Shown in pieces: positions 34,159 to 45,812 of a stretch of DNA of 64,000 nt; position 1 is the stretch's first letter; every line of letters begins with the position of its first letter. The position numbers were made by a program, and so were the translations under genes. The stretch is taken from the NCBI GenBank assembly GCA_018287875.1, contig JAGVVL010000013.1:1860001-1924000 (forward strand), in the 5' to 3' direction. The notes under the pieces were generated by a model that was not told where the DNA came from, did not search any database, and saw only the letters and a program-made list of their open reading frames with translations. This DNA is from Nigrospora sphaerica (Eukaryota; Ascomycota; Sordariomycetes; Amphisphaeriales; Apiosporaceae).

Positions 34159-35603
34159 ATGGATCAAGTGCAGCTGGCTGCCGCCCTCGAACTAGTGACT
34201 GCTGGCATGTCCTTCCGTTCCGTCGCGAAGCAATTCAACGTCTCTAGGTCTTATTTAAGGGCTCCTTTTGACAGCAGGCCTGTCAGCCCTGACGCTCAGC
34301 AACACCGTCAACACCTCAGCTGCGAACAGGAGTGTCGTCTGGCTGAGTGGGCGTTATTGCAAGCGCGCCTAGGGTGGGCTCCGCCTCACAGCCGCTTCTG
34401 CATCTTCGCGCAGACCCTTATTAATCTCTCAGGAGACGGAAAACCAATCGGCAGGCGTTGGCATACGCGTTTTTTCAAGCGCTGGCCGCAGTTAAAGACC
34501 GTGATGTCCACTGGGATAGATTACTCACGCGTTAACGGCGCGTCGCGCACCAATATCGAGGAGTTCTTCTCTCGTCTAGAGGACGGAAGCCTGGCCAGTA
34601 TCACCCCTGCCGACACATGGAACTTCGACGAGGTCGGCGCGCAGGTTGGGCTTGGAGACAGCCCCCTAGTCATCGGTCCAGCTGCCCTTAAGGAGGTCTT
34701 CACCAGGGATACCGGCAGAGGCGAGTGGGTGACCTCCCTTGAGGCTATCTCCGCCGCTGGCAGAGCGCTGCCTCCCCTCGTCATCTTTAAGGGCAAGTCA
34801 GTACAACAACAGTGGTTCACAACGCAGCCAGACGAAGAGGATTTCCAAGACTGGTTCTTTGCAGCGTCTGAGAAGGGCTGGACGACGAATTCGATTGCGC
34901 TGCGGTGGCTTAAGGAGGTGTTTTTGCCCTTGACAGTGCCGGAGGACCCTTAACAGCGGCGCCATCTTATTCTCGACGGCCATAACAGCCATACGCAGGA
35001 GGACTTCATGCTGGCCTGTTTCGAGGCTCGCGTCTGGATTAATTTCTTACCTGCGCACACCTCTCAGGTTCTCCAGCCCCTAGACTTGGGGCTTTTCTCG
35101 GTATTGAAGCGTGCATATCGGAAGCACCTCCGCCAGGCCTGCGCGTCCAGTCTAACGATGAGGCCCAGGAAACCAGAGTTCCTGGAGGCCTGGAACAGGG
35201 TTTGGAAGGAAGCCCTGACTCCAGACCATATTGCAACTGGCTGGCACGCCACTGGCATCTTCCCAAGGGACCCCAGGAAGCCCTGACTCCAGACCATATT
35301 GCAACTGGCTGGCACGCCACTGGCATCTTCCCAAGGGACCCCAGGAAGCCCTTAAACAGTCGCCTAGCCCGTCAACGGGACCAGGACCTGCCAGAGGCCC
35401 CTATCTGGCAGGTTCCGCAGCCAAAAGAGGACCCCCTGCTGCCACAGATGTCAGCGCTGGAAGTGTCGACACCAACGAGCTCACGCCAGGTCCAGGAAAT
35501 CCATCGTGAACTGCGTGACGTCGACTCAGTCTACTCAACAGCGACACTGCGCCAGGTATTCCGGAAGATCGAGTTGATTATCAGAAGAGGGTTTAAGACT
35601 TAG
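34159..35603 (+). pseudogene. pogo/Fot1-type DDE transposase (Pogo-C), disrupted
   Basis: Tc1/mariner superfamily transposase. ATG 34159; an N-terminal HTH (LELVTAGMSFRSVAKQFNVS), a CENP-B-type second HTH (RRWHTRFFKRWPQLK), then the DDE_1 core: N-F-D-E-V-G (first Asp, ~34621), LILDGHNSHT (second, ~34970) and VLQPLDLGLFSVLKRAY (third, ~35070). Breaks: in-frame TAA at 34951 before Q-R-R-H, and a 68-bp tandem duplication at 35209-35344 that shifts the frame of the last ~100 codons. GC content is normal, so it is not RIP-mutated. Terminal inverted repeats could not be fixed; element ends are therefore open. Confidence 0.85.
35209..35344. repeat. 68-bp tandem duplication
   Basis: Two exact 68-bp units (35209-35276, 35277-35344), each starting GAAGCCCTGACTCCAGACCA, with a partial third. 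68 is not a multiple of three, hence the frame change in the transposase. Confidence 0.93.
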
Positions 35604-35639
35604 TAAAGCGGCAGGTGGTCATCTAATGGGCCACCTACC

Positions 35640-36796
35640 CATATCCCGCAACGGCAGTTACCTAGAGAGGAAATAAAAGTTCACCGACGATATAAATACT
35701 TCTATAATTATATTAAAAGAGCCTTAAGTTCTTCTAATAATGTATACGATTATATAAAACCTTAAATTATTTATTTAAAATGCAGTAAAAATCTTAACGT
35801 TCTTTTAACAACTCTATTTAATAATGTGAATAAAAACGCGCCCGATAAGACACCTCCTTCGTTAACGCCCGATTAACGGAATTAAAAGAGGAGGTTATTA
35901 TTAAGTGTATGATTAATATAGACGTGTAAGGATTTACGCCGCGGTTTTACGATATAGAAGATATAGTAAATAATATCCTTGTAGCGCGCGACGTATTATA
36001 TATTAAAACGCGTCAAGCCTCGACCCTTTTAAAGAATTTAAGAAGATTATAAGCTAATTCGTACTTTTTATAAACTTAAAGGCTAAGTATAATATTTAAG
36101 ATAAGGATATTTGTAACTTTAATAAGACTTACTTTATAATAAGTTAACTTACCTCCTTAATAATGGTGACAGGCGCCGACTATAACGGTCAGCGAATAAG
36201 GTGTAACTTAATAATAAAGAATAAGTCATTATAATTTAAGGGGTATATTTTAGTAAGGGGTGGGCCTCTTTATTTATCGTTATTATACGTTCATATTAAC
36301 TCATTAATTAATATGGTGATAATATATTATTATATGACTAAGTAGTTAAACCGAACTTTAATAAATAGAATGAGAATAAGATTAACTTGAATTAAATTCG
36401 ACATTTTAATAAATATACTATAATACGTATATTAAGCTAATATGGTTCTTTAATAATTAATAAGCGCGAGAGCTATATTCTAGCCGAATTTTAAGCTTTT
36501 ATAGAGAGAAGAATGTTATGACGGTCTTTATACTTCCGCACTTATTATATCTACTTTAATGATTTAACGTAAAATGTTTTAGCCTATTAAAGCAAGCGTA
36601 TAATCACGAAATCAGAAGGTTTATATTAAAAATATAAAGGCTAAATCTCTTTATTCCGGATTAAACCATTTTAACTTAAAAAGAGTGCTCGTAAAGTTAA
36701 ATATAAAGTTAATAACGTTATTACTTATTAAGAGTCTTTTAACCAAGTCCGCCTTTATTAACGAAGCTCTTTAATGTTAATATTATTAATAGTGGA
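35640..36796. other. AT-rich RIP block with a Pogo-A relic
   Basis: No coding capacity. ~35830-35950 matches, very degenerate and in plus orientation, the N-terminal transposase region of Pogo-A (compare the complement of 42480-42615: GCGCCCGATAAGACAC and ATTAACGGAATTAAAAGAG). The remainder is TTA/TAA-rich. Confidence 0.6.
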
Positions 36797-36930
36797 TGTA
36801 AGGGATGGCAGGAGGTAAACACTCGCCCACAATGCCCAAAAGGCTAGCAATGTCTCCACTTATGGAGACGCACCCCTCCAATCCAGACCTATATGGACAT
36901 AGCGGGCCAGACGCAGCTGCAACCCTTACA
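36797..36930 (+). repeat. Short TG...CA element, 134 bp, with target duplication
   Basis: Starts TGTAAGGG, ends CCCTTACA and is flanked by GTGGA at 36792-36796 and 36931-36935. It contains a 7-bp hairpin (GTCTCCA-CTTA-TGGAGAC, 36852-36869). GC-balanced inside an AT-rich block, so inserted after or shielded from RIP. No ORF. Solo mini-LTR or MITE-like; orientation assigned arbitrarily. Confidence 0.85.
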
Positions 36931-39900
36931 GTGGACTAGATTACAAGGGGTGCGATAATAATAATACACGAGACTGCTGTTTTATAAACGGAGGTTAAGT
37001 GCTTTAAAAGGCGAGTTTTAACCTTATAAAATGTTGGAGGGTAAAAAAACACGTCTTCCTTAAAGAGGAGCACTTTAAATTAGCGAGGCTTAAAATGTTT
37101 TATATTAAGAACATTAATACGTAGTAAAGAGAAAAAATATAAACGAGTAATAGTTACGTAAGAAGGGCGTAACCGTAAGAACAACGACATAAATATTTTA
37201 TAAACGCCGGTTATAATATAAACACTTATAGAGTATATATATAGATAATGAAGAAGTTAAGATTCGAGTAATTTAAATTAATTTATTACATTCTAATTAG
37301 TTAATTAACTAATTTATTATAAAAATGCTTAAATGTGTATAGATAACCTATATATAACTAACCCGATACATACGTTACAAGTTATAGCTTTGTATAAGTT
37401 ATATACTTTAAAACAGATAATACTCATTACTTAATACTTATATTAAATAAAAAAAGTTTTTTCTTATCGAAAAAGTTTTATATAAACTTATTAATACTTT
37501 TATATAGTTGTTAATTAAGATGTTTATCAAGAAGATGACGTTTTCTTTTCTTCTATTAATATTTAAACTTTTAAAAGATTAAGTTGGTTTTATTATACTA
37601 TTTAGTAGTTATTAACTGGTTTTTTGTTTATATTCTATAAAACATTGTTTTAAATAAAAAGTATATTTTTTGGGAAAAAAAACCATTAAAAAGATGTTAT
37701 ACTTGCTTTGTTAAATAAAATTCAAGGAAAGGAATAAAAACTGGGTATTTTAATAATGAATATACTTTTATTACTACAATCCTTAATAAATGTCTCTTCT
37801 AGGTATAAAAGTAGTATACTTAGTAAAAAAATAAAAGTACTGTTGAAAAGTGGGTTAATTTAAAAAGTTTTCAGAGGAAATAAAATGGAAACATAAATAT
37901 ATCTAATTAACTAAGTTTTGAAATTTATTGTTCAATAAGTACATAGATCTCTATTTATTACTTTGAAATACTCATTGTTTTTAATATTTCCTTAACTTAA
38001 TTACTCTTTATACCATATAAAAAGTTATTCTAAATGTAATAAAACTTAATATTGATAGTTATATAAAAACATTATAATAGACTTTTTAAGATTAAAAAAA
38101 ATAATATAAAATTGGGTGTTTAATATGTTCTACACACTCTATATACTTTGATATACCTTTATTTAATGTAATCATATTGGATCTATTCCCGCTTCTATTT
38201 TGGATTATTATAATAAAATAATATAAGTTAAATACATGTATACAATTCATAATTTTGAGTTTATGGCTCTGCTTTTAACAGTAGGACTTGAACTTATATT
38301 AATAAATATATACTCTATTAATGTATACACATGTACATGTGTGTATATATACTTAAATTTAGAATAGAAATTTTTAAAAAATATATAAAGTGAACTATAT
38401 TAAAGATTTTAAAAATTGAAACTTTCAACGGCTTTATAGTTTATGTATTATGATATTATTACTTTAAAATAACATACCATGATTAAGTAATTTTTGAAAA
38501 ACTTCTTTTAATAATAAAAGTAGTTAACTTAATAGATTTTATATTACAATTTAATAAAATATAACAACTTCTTATACGCTTACTAAAACTAGTTACTACT
38601 TTAAAACATATGTAATAAGGTTATATAGAACTATGTAATAATTGATGATAAAACTTAATATAGTACTCTATACTTCTACTTAAAGTAACTGATATTTATA
38701 ATATAAAGCATTTTGTTTTAAAAGATTTGTATTATAGTTTTTGAAAGAGTACTTTTAGAAATTATAAGAATATGAAGCATCTATATTGTTTTTAAAATAG
38801 TAGAATTTATAAAATTTATCTCTTACTTCTGAATGAAATTCTTTTTCACAGGTAATTAACTAAGTTATATGTTAAATGGCTTCAAACTTTTTTTAAAAGA
38901 AAGTTAATGACTTATAACCTTAAACCTTTACACATTAACTTACTCTTGAAAAGGTTAAATTTTTGTTTTTTATGTTATAAAAAGAACATTCTATTTAATA
39001 TTTAAGTAAGGAAACCTTAAAGAAAATAAATACTTAAAGACTAAAGATTTATAAAAAGGAGAAACTAAATCGATTTGATATAAATAAAAATAAACTTACT
39101 ATTTTTATTAATATATGTTTTAAATAAATATAAACTAACTATTTAGATATTTTGTTTTATCCTATTCTACGTTTCTTTACCACTTCTACTTTTTAAAAAT
39201 AACTAAATATCCATTATATTATTTTTAAACGCTTTCTTAAAAATTATTTTTCATTTTACCGTTCCATAATGAAATTAACTTTTTATTTTTCAACGTCTTA
39301 GAAGGTTATTTCATAAAAGTTATATACTATAATTTTTTTCCATAAGTTAATTGTATTTTTACTGACTTTTAAGTTCTATAATAGTATCATTATTATAAAC
39401 CTCTAATTATCTAACTTATCTCTTTTTTCAGTACTTATTTTTTGAACTCCTGAAAAAGTCTTTAAAATAACGAAATATGGTTAATTTTAAAGTATTTTAT
39501 AGAAATAAAAGTTTTCTTTCACATTTTAAATTTAAATCACTCTATAAAGAGTACTCACTTACTCAAGAATGTCTTTCATATTAATTGTATTTTATAGAAT
39601 AATCCTTTTTATTTATTTTTAGTTCTTACTTTTGAACTTTTTATTTAAGTACCAAGTCTTTAAAATATAGAAAGTAAAGTTTATATTTAACAAGAATTAC
39701 TTAACACTTTAACACTCTTTTTGCAAATTTAATGCTAAGTAATGCTTATGAAAAGTTTGATATCTATGTCTACTTTTGATATATTATATACACTTTTCAA
39801 GTTATAGTTTTTTAAAATTTTTATAGCTATAACCCTGTGAAATGTGAAAATCTTATATGCCTTTTTTCTTTTATAAAGTGGATATTAAAAGCTTATAAGA

Positions 39901-40253
39901 AGCTGAATATATTTTAAGATGATAATAAAGTGATTGGTATTTTCTTAAATATTCATGGTTTTTTTTGAAGTTCAAGTTAAATAGTTTTGCATATAAATTA
40001 ATTTCTTTTTCTTTCTTACCAATAGTGCTTTTCTAAGGCTTATAAAAGTAAGTCTCTTTTATTATATACTTTAAAAGCTTATTAAGTTAATACTATGATT
40101 TTACTTTTGAATAGTGACTTACCTTTAATTATTAATAAAGTTTTTATTCCAAAGTAATAAAAAACTTTTCTCTCTAATAAGATGAGAACATACTTCTTAT
40201 CTTAACTTGTAACTTAAGTGAATTCATATTTTCAACCCTTATAGCTTTGTATT
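36931..40253. other. Extremely AT-rich RIP-eroded block, no gene
   Basis: 3.3 kb dominated by A/T runs, with stops in all frames and no recognisable domain, RNA gene or CRISPR-like array. Probably transposon remains mutated beyond recognition. Confidence 0.6.
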
Positions 40254-40466
40254 TGTAAGGATCCGAAGGAGTCACAGTGGCACCGTCAGGTATAGGGTGG
40301 CGAAGGGTAGTCTCAATTGCACTGCAAGACTGATTCGTGCAGAATCTAAGTTCAGGTCGGGCGCCCGCGGTGCGCCCGCTCCTCGCTAGTAGGCCGCCGG
40401 TGGGTCTGTGTCGCAGGTCAAGTGACCAGCCTGCGGATGCACCTCTTTAGCGCCTCCTCCCTTACA
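40254..40466 (-). repeat. 213-bp solo LTR of the Gypsy-2 family
   Basis: TGTAAGGATCC...CCTCCCTTACA, the same length and ~93-95% like (by eye) the LTRs at 44041-44253 and 51353-51565. Flanked by the 5-bp duplication GTATT (40249-40253, 40467-40471), so it is an LTR-LTR recombination product. Confidence 0.93.
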
Positions 40467-40471
40467 GTATT

Positions 40472-40995
40472 TAAAGTACCGCTTACTTTTAATGTATTTG
40501 AGTACGCTTTTACTATTTAAGCGTTTTTAGCTTTCAAAATTATTAAAGTAATTGAATTTATTATATTTGTAAGTCTTCTTTACCTTTCTTTAATGATATC
40601 TTTAACTTAATTAGCTCTTTATTTAAACTAACATCGTCGCTCTATTACACAACTTTATTTAAAAAATAAGTTATCTCTTTACTAATACTAAGTCTATTAG
40701 AAGTAATTAAGGTAAAGGTAAATTAACTTACGGTCTTTAAACATATATAACTTGACCTTATAAAGTGTTAAGAGTTGAATTTCTGGTATTTTTTACTTTA
40801 TAGTTTAGTCTTTCTAATAATATCTTTATAAATTAACTTCTATAAAGTTTATACTTAATAACAAGGTTCGGACAGTTTAATAGTATATACTATAATACTT
40901 AACGCTTTTTAACTTCCCTTTATTTTATAAATATAGAAAAGTTTAAGTATTCTTTAACCTCTGTTAAGTCAAAGCGTAAATAAGATAATAAGGTA
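40472..40995. other. AT-rich spacer, no gene
   Basis: Low-complexity AT-rich DNA between the solo LTR and Pogo-A; nothing recognised. Confidence 0.5.
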
Positions 40996-42836
40996 ACGTA
41001 GATAACAAGCGAGTAGCGCAGACAAGCGAGTGGCGCATCTTTGGGCATCTCCATGGGAAATTAATTAATTATATAACCACAACGCTGTAAATTAATCCAA
41101 ATTAATCGGAATCCGACTCTTAAAAGGTTTTTATATTTATTTTATAAGTACCTACATTATAACCGGTGTTTCCGAAAATACTATAACGCTATTCGCGCGG
41201 TTACGCCCTCCTTACGCGACTATTACGTGCATGTGTTGCCTCTCCTAACTACGTATCCACGTCCTTTTGATCTAAATGATCTTATCCCTTGTTAATCTCG
41301 AGTGTTCCTCCTTACTGTAGACGTGTTTTCTTCGCTCTCCGACGTTTTATAAGGCTAGAATTTGCCTCTCGAAGTGTTTTAGCCTCCGCCTATAAAAGGG
41401 CATTCTTGTGTATTATCGCCATCGCACCTTTTGTAAACTGGTCGACTGCCGATAAAATTGGTGTCGGAGAGCTTCCCTGGTGACGGCGGATTCGGCTTTG
41501 AATAAAATCGGTTTGCGAAGTTGCCTTGGTCGGGTTATGCAGCGTTTAAGAGGCCAAAGAGATAGTCGCAGCTAGGAGGCTTCCAGTCGGCAAAGGCGTT
41601 GATAACTTCACGTCGAGCTTCGAGATAACCTTATCCGGGTTAAAAGGGATTAATCTAGCCCTGCGGAATCCATATTTAACGTTTTTGAGTGTAAAAACCT
41701 TAATAAACGCGGCGCGGGAGGTAATAAGGAACTTAGCCTTCGTAATATAGTTTATATATGCCTTTATAAGCCCTTTAATTTCGCGAATATACGCCTGCTT
41801 TAATGGTTTAAAACATCTAACGTTAAGAGGCTAGAGTAGATATGATAAATAAGGAGGCATTAAGACTATAATAATGTTCTTCCCCTTATAGAAAGCCTGA
41901 AAATCGGCTAAAACATGGCTCTTATATTTATTGATAATCAATATTCGATATGTGCTCTTTATACACGCGGCGGTGTGTTTATTAAAATGCCGAATCTAGT
42001 TTAGCCTTATCTCGTTATCAGTCTATTTATTTAAGGTTAGTTTAATCACCTAGTCGCGTGGTAGGGTACTATTAATGTACTAGTTCGCGAGATAGTTCTT
42101 GCCCTTTATCGCTATAAATAGCGGGACGCACTAGCTATTTACACACGGCTTAGATCGCGGTAGCCTATTCTCGATTGCTAGGCTGGACTTTCTTTTATTT
42201 GCTACTACAGTCGGCGCCTATAATAACTATAAAGAACGTGATCTGGCCTATTATAAAGCCGGTCTTGTCGAAATTATACAAATCCTCGTTAAGAATACTG
42301 TACATAGCCCTTATATTACAGAAAAGCTCGAACTAAGCCACGATCTTTTTAAGGTCCTCGTAAAGGGCCCTCTAATAGTCGTATACATAGAAAAGACACA
42401 TCTTAAGTTAATGTTATCGTTTCATGAAGTTCAAGGCTTAGTGTATCCCAACACGTGACATATCGCGCTCCGCGAGAATAACATTAGCTATCTTTTCCAC
42501 CTTAAGTATCCGGGGCGCAAATCCCTGCGAATCCAGGTCTATTATATATATGATAACCACATTCTCTTTTAACTCCGTTAATTAAGTGCTGTTAAGGCGC
42601 GTGTCTTATCGGGCGCGTGTTCTATTCATTCTTCGATATAGTGAGGTTTCGGAGACGCTATATGTCCTAGCCGCGGCTCTACAGGTAAGATTGGGGTCGT
42701 TTTAGAGAGATTGGATAGCAAGAACCATCTGGTTTTCTTTCGACGCAGTCTCTATGTTTACTTATAGTTATGTAGTGTCTTAAAGTTAAATTAGCGCGAT
42801 TTAACAGTAAGTGCGCTACTCGCTTATCATCTACGT
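40996..42836 (-). mobile_element. Pogo-A transposon, full-length, RIP-mutated
   Basis: 1,841-bp element bounded by TA dinucleotides, with terminal inverted repeats starting ACGTAGATAACAAGCGAGT. It aligns along its length with 54299-58228 (minus the nested LTR element), but with many C-to-T and G-to-A changes (for example GATGCCACAACGCTGTT versus AATACTATAACGCTATT) and multiple stops in the minus-strand transposase. The 64-residue ORF at 41289 is only an open stretch on the opposite strand. Confidence 0.85.
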
Positions 42837-42838
42837 TA

Positions 42839-44035
42839 TTTGATATTAAGTTAGCAATAATAACTCAACTAGGCAATTATATAAGTCTCTTTTTAATCAC
42901 ATAAATAATACTTGAAAAAGAATATAAACTTTAAATAGGGTTTAACTTAACATAAGCTAATAAGTCGATGTTAAATTAATAGTAAAGTGCCTTCTCTTTG
43001 CTGTTCGACTAAAAGAAAGGACCTTTATACTTATAATAGTAATAAGAGTACTTTATATTCATAAGGACTTTAATAACGTGAAAAAATTAAAGAACGTAAA
43101 ACTTATATTTATATGGGCTATTAAACGGTCCGTAAAGAGTTTAGAACGAGCCCTACCTATACTAAATTATAGAAAACTTAAAGTATATACCTTATAGAAC
43201 TGATAACTTTAGTATGTTAACTAATTTGAAGAATATAATATAATATAATTGATAACGATTACTTAATCTTTAAAAAGTAAACGTTGTCTTAATAAATATA
43301 ATGTAGAGATTTAAAAGTATACTAAGTTGATTAAACCTTAATTCTAATTGTACTTTTATATATACAAGAGCATAAAGTTAATAAGCCGGTGGTAAATAAC
43401 TATCTAATACTAAACCTAATTTAAAAAGTGACGGAATTCTAATAAGCGGAGGTAATGAAAAGCGAGCTCTTTTAATAAATTATTTTTAAACGTTATTAAC
43501 GTACTAACCTCCCTTTTTCATATTAATAATTTGTTATTTATATTTACTGTAACAAATTTATATAAAACAAACATACTAACTATTTAAGTCTTATAAGCCT
43601 TACTCACTAAAAATTTAAGGTATGAAGAACAATGTTATGAATTAAAATAAGCTAATTCGAATATACTATACATATAAAGCGATATATCATTTTTCCACAG
43701 CTACTTAAAAGCTAATAAATAAGACATATATTCTTAGTAAGGCTATGGTAAACACAACGCAAATTATGAAAAAGCGTACGCATTTAAATCGCACTTTACT
43801 TTGTAAAGTCTTAATTATTAAAGGTTATAAGCTACATATATACTAATACTATAATAAAAAATCAAACGGATTTTTCAGCTTATATTAACCTAAATACTTA
43901 CAGTAAAGTAAACTAAGTAACATACGTCTTTTGTTAAATTGATATACTTTCATTAAATAAATCTTTCGTCACTTATCATTCAAGTTATTAAAAACTTTGT
44001 TACCTATTTTATTATGCTTATATAGCTCTTTCTTT
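42839..44035. other. AT-rich spacer, no gene
   Basis: AT-rich RIP-like DNA between Pogo-A and Gypsy-2. No domain-bearing ORF. Confidence 0.5.
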
Positions 44036-44040
44036 TTTAA

Positions 44041-44253
44041 TGTAAGGATCCGAAGGAATCACAATGGCACCGTCAGGTATAGGGTAGCGAAGGGCAGGCT
44101 CAATTCCACTGCAAGACTGATTCTTGCAGAATCCAAGTTCAGGTCGGGCGCCAGCAGTGCGCCCGCTCCTCGCTAGTAGGCTGCCGGTGGGTCTGTGCCG
44201 CAGGTCAGGTGACCAGCCTGCGGATGCACCTCTCCAACGCCTCCTCCCTTACA
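44041..44253 (-). repeat. 3' LTR of Gypsy-2
   Basis: 213 bp, TGTAAGG...CTTACA, paired with 51353-51565; preceded by TTTAA. Confidence 0.95.
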
Positions 44254-44672
44254 ATTATGCCCCCCCTCATGAGGCAGCCGTCCCGGTGCCTCAGGCGGCA
44301 TCGCCAACCTCACTGGTGCCATACCCATTAAGAGGGGAAGCTACCCCTCCTCAGTAAGAGCTCCAGCTTAGATCGGAGGCGGGGTCCCCGTAGCTAGGCA
44401 ACCAGGCAGCCAAACAATCAGAGCAATTAATCCCAGCTGCCAGTCCAGTCCTGGCCAACCTTCTTCATCTCCAGCCCTCTTCTCTTCTCGGTCGAGAGTG
44501 TATCCTCATCCTCAATCGTCAGTTCCTCGGCCGCTGAGCGCCATCCTCTCATCGTCTTCTAGACGTGTCCTCATTCTTCAAACGCGGTCCCGACGCGTCT
44601 CCATTGTGTCGCTGTCACCTCTGCGCCAGTTCACCATCATCTCGACGTCGCGATACCGTCCCGTTTGTCACC

Positions 44673-45791
44673 ATGCCGCGCGCTCCCCATCTCTCGTCGA
44701 ATGGCGAGCTCAACTACAACCAGCCTGAGGGTGCAATCCGGCCTTGTCGGCGGTGCTAGGGTCACCTGCTGGACAATTGGCCTTCCGGCGCCCTATACTT
44801 CGTTCAGCCCGAGTGCGTCTTTTTCGCCGCCTCGGTAGACCGATGCCGCCTTTGTTGCGAGCGCAGCAAGCCATGCAAGCTGGCGAGTATTTTCCATCGT
44901 GTCGCCATAGCTTCGCTAACGCGTAACAGGCGCCTGCCGGGATGAACGGCGACGAGTCCGACCTGCAGAGGGTCATGGCCATTCTGAAGGCCACCTTCTT
45001 CGGTCGCGATGAGCCCGAGGAGGACGAGGAGGAGGGAGAGTACCTCGTGCCCGCTGCCGGCCGCCGCGAGGTGAACCAGGCCTACCACCGTCTCGTTGCT
45101 GCTTTCATGGCAGCTGTCACGGCCCATGGCTCACCCTTTGGCATCACTGGGGACAAGGCTACCGGTGTGGTATGTGATATCGGCCAGTGACTTGGTGACG
45201 ACTCGCTGACAATGCTAGGACCGTGCGGTGGCGTACAGCCAGTACGTCGCCAGCCGTTCCCAGCTGTTGGCCACCCAGTTCCCACACCCTGGCTATGGGG
45301 CTGTGAGTACTTATCTTATCGCTGTCGGGACACTGTCTGTTTGCTGACTTGCGGCTGCCCTATAGGACGAGGATGCCCTTCAAGCCTGGGCTGAGAAGAA
45401 CGAGGTCCGCCTTCGCCGTGGCGACTCAGGCGCCAATGTCTGGCACATTGCCGTGCGTGCTTTCATGCGTGACTGCAAGCAGGTCTGGTGCGACCACGTC
45501 TGGGAGGACACGCGCCCCCAGCATATCATCGATAGCGACTCGGTGCCGCAGGACGAGCTGCCTGCTGGCGAAATCTCGGAGGAGGCCGAGGAGTGGCGTG
45601 ATAGCGAGTGGGTGGGTGTCTTAAGACACTTCCTTCTTCCTTCAGCGAGCTGGCCCTGTAGGGGTCGACTAGTTGTTTGTTATACGCCACCATGTTGCAG
45701 GCGCGCCGTTGTCGTGGCGACGGCTGTTTATCGTGTTCGTTCTGGCTGGGCCTTTTGCTGTCATGTTGTTGGCGACGCGCTGTTAGGATGA
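44673..45791 (+). CDS. Intron-containing antisense gene carried by Gypsy-2, unknown protein
   Basis: Opposite in strand to gag-pol. ATG 44673 (MPRAPHLSSNGELNYNQPEG) leads to a Cys-rich segment (C-R-R-C ... C-R-L-C-C-E-R-S-K-P-C). Intron 44883-44929 has a GC donor (CTG|GCGAGT), branch GCTAAC and acceptor ACAG. Exon 2 is acidic (AGMNGDESDLQRVM ... EPEEDEEEGEYL). Introns 45170-45218 (GTATGT...GCTGAC...CTAG) and 45303-45365 (GTGAGT...GCTGAC...ATAG) are canonical, and all junctions keep one frame. Exon 4 starts at 45366 (DEDALQAWAEKNEVRL) and is rich in Trp and acidic residues; its true 3' end is uncertain (a GTGGGT at ~45610 may be a donor). An in-frame TAG at 44757-44759 (Trp or Gln codon in active copies?) interrupts exon 1. 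No family recognised; the Cys pattern hints at a zinc-binding domain. Confidence 0.6.
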
Positions 45792-45812
45792 TGGTTTTTC
45801 GGCAGCTTTGCT

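Noticed and set aside
34159..34953. Additional cluster gene next to the P450
   Set aside because: DDE motifs and HTH identify it as a pogo-type transposase.
41289..41483. 64-codon plus-strand ORF
   Set aside because: Lies within the Pogo-A element, opposite to its transposase; a matching stretch exists in the other copy without being open.
44498..44759. Plus-strand ORFs upstream of the antisense gene as separate genes
   Set aside because: They overlap the 5' region of the antisense gene in other frames and show only Ser/Arg-rich low-complexity sequence.
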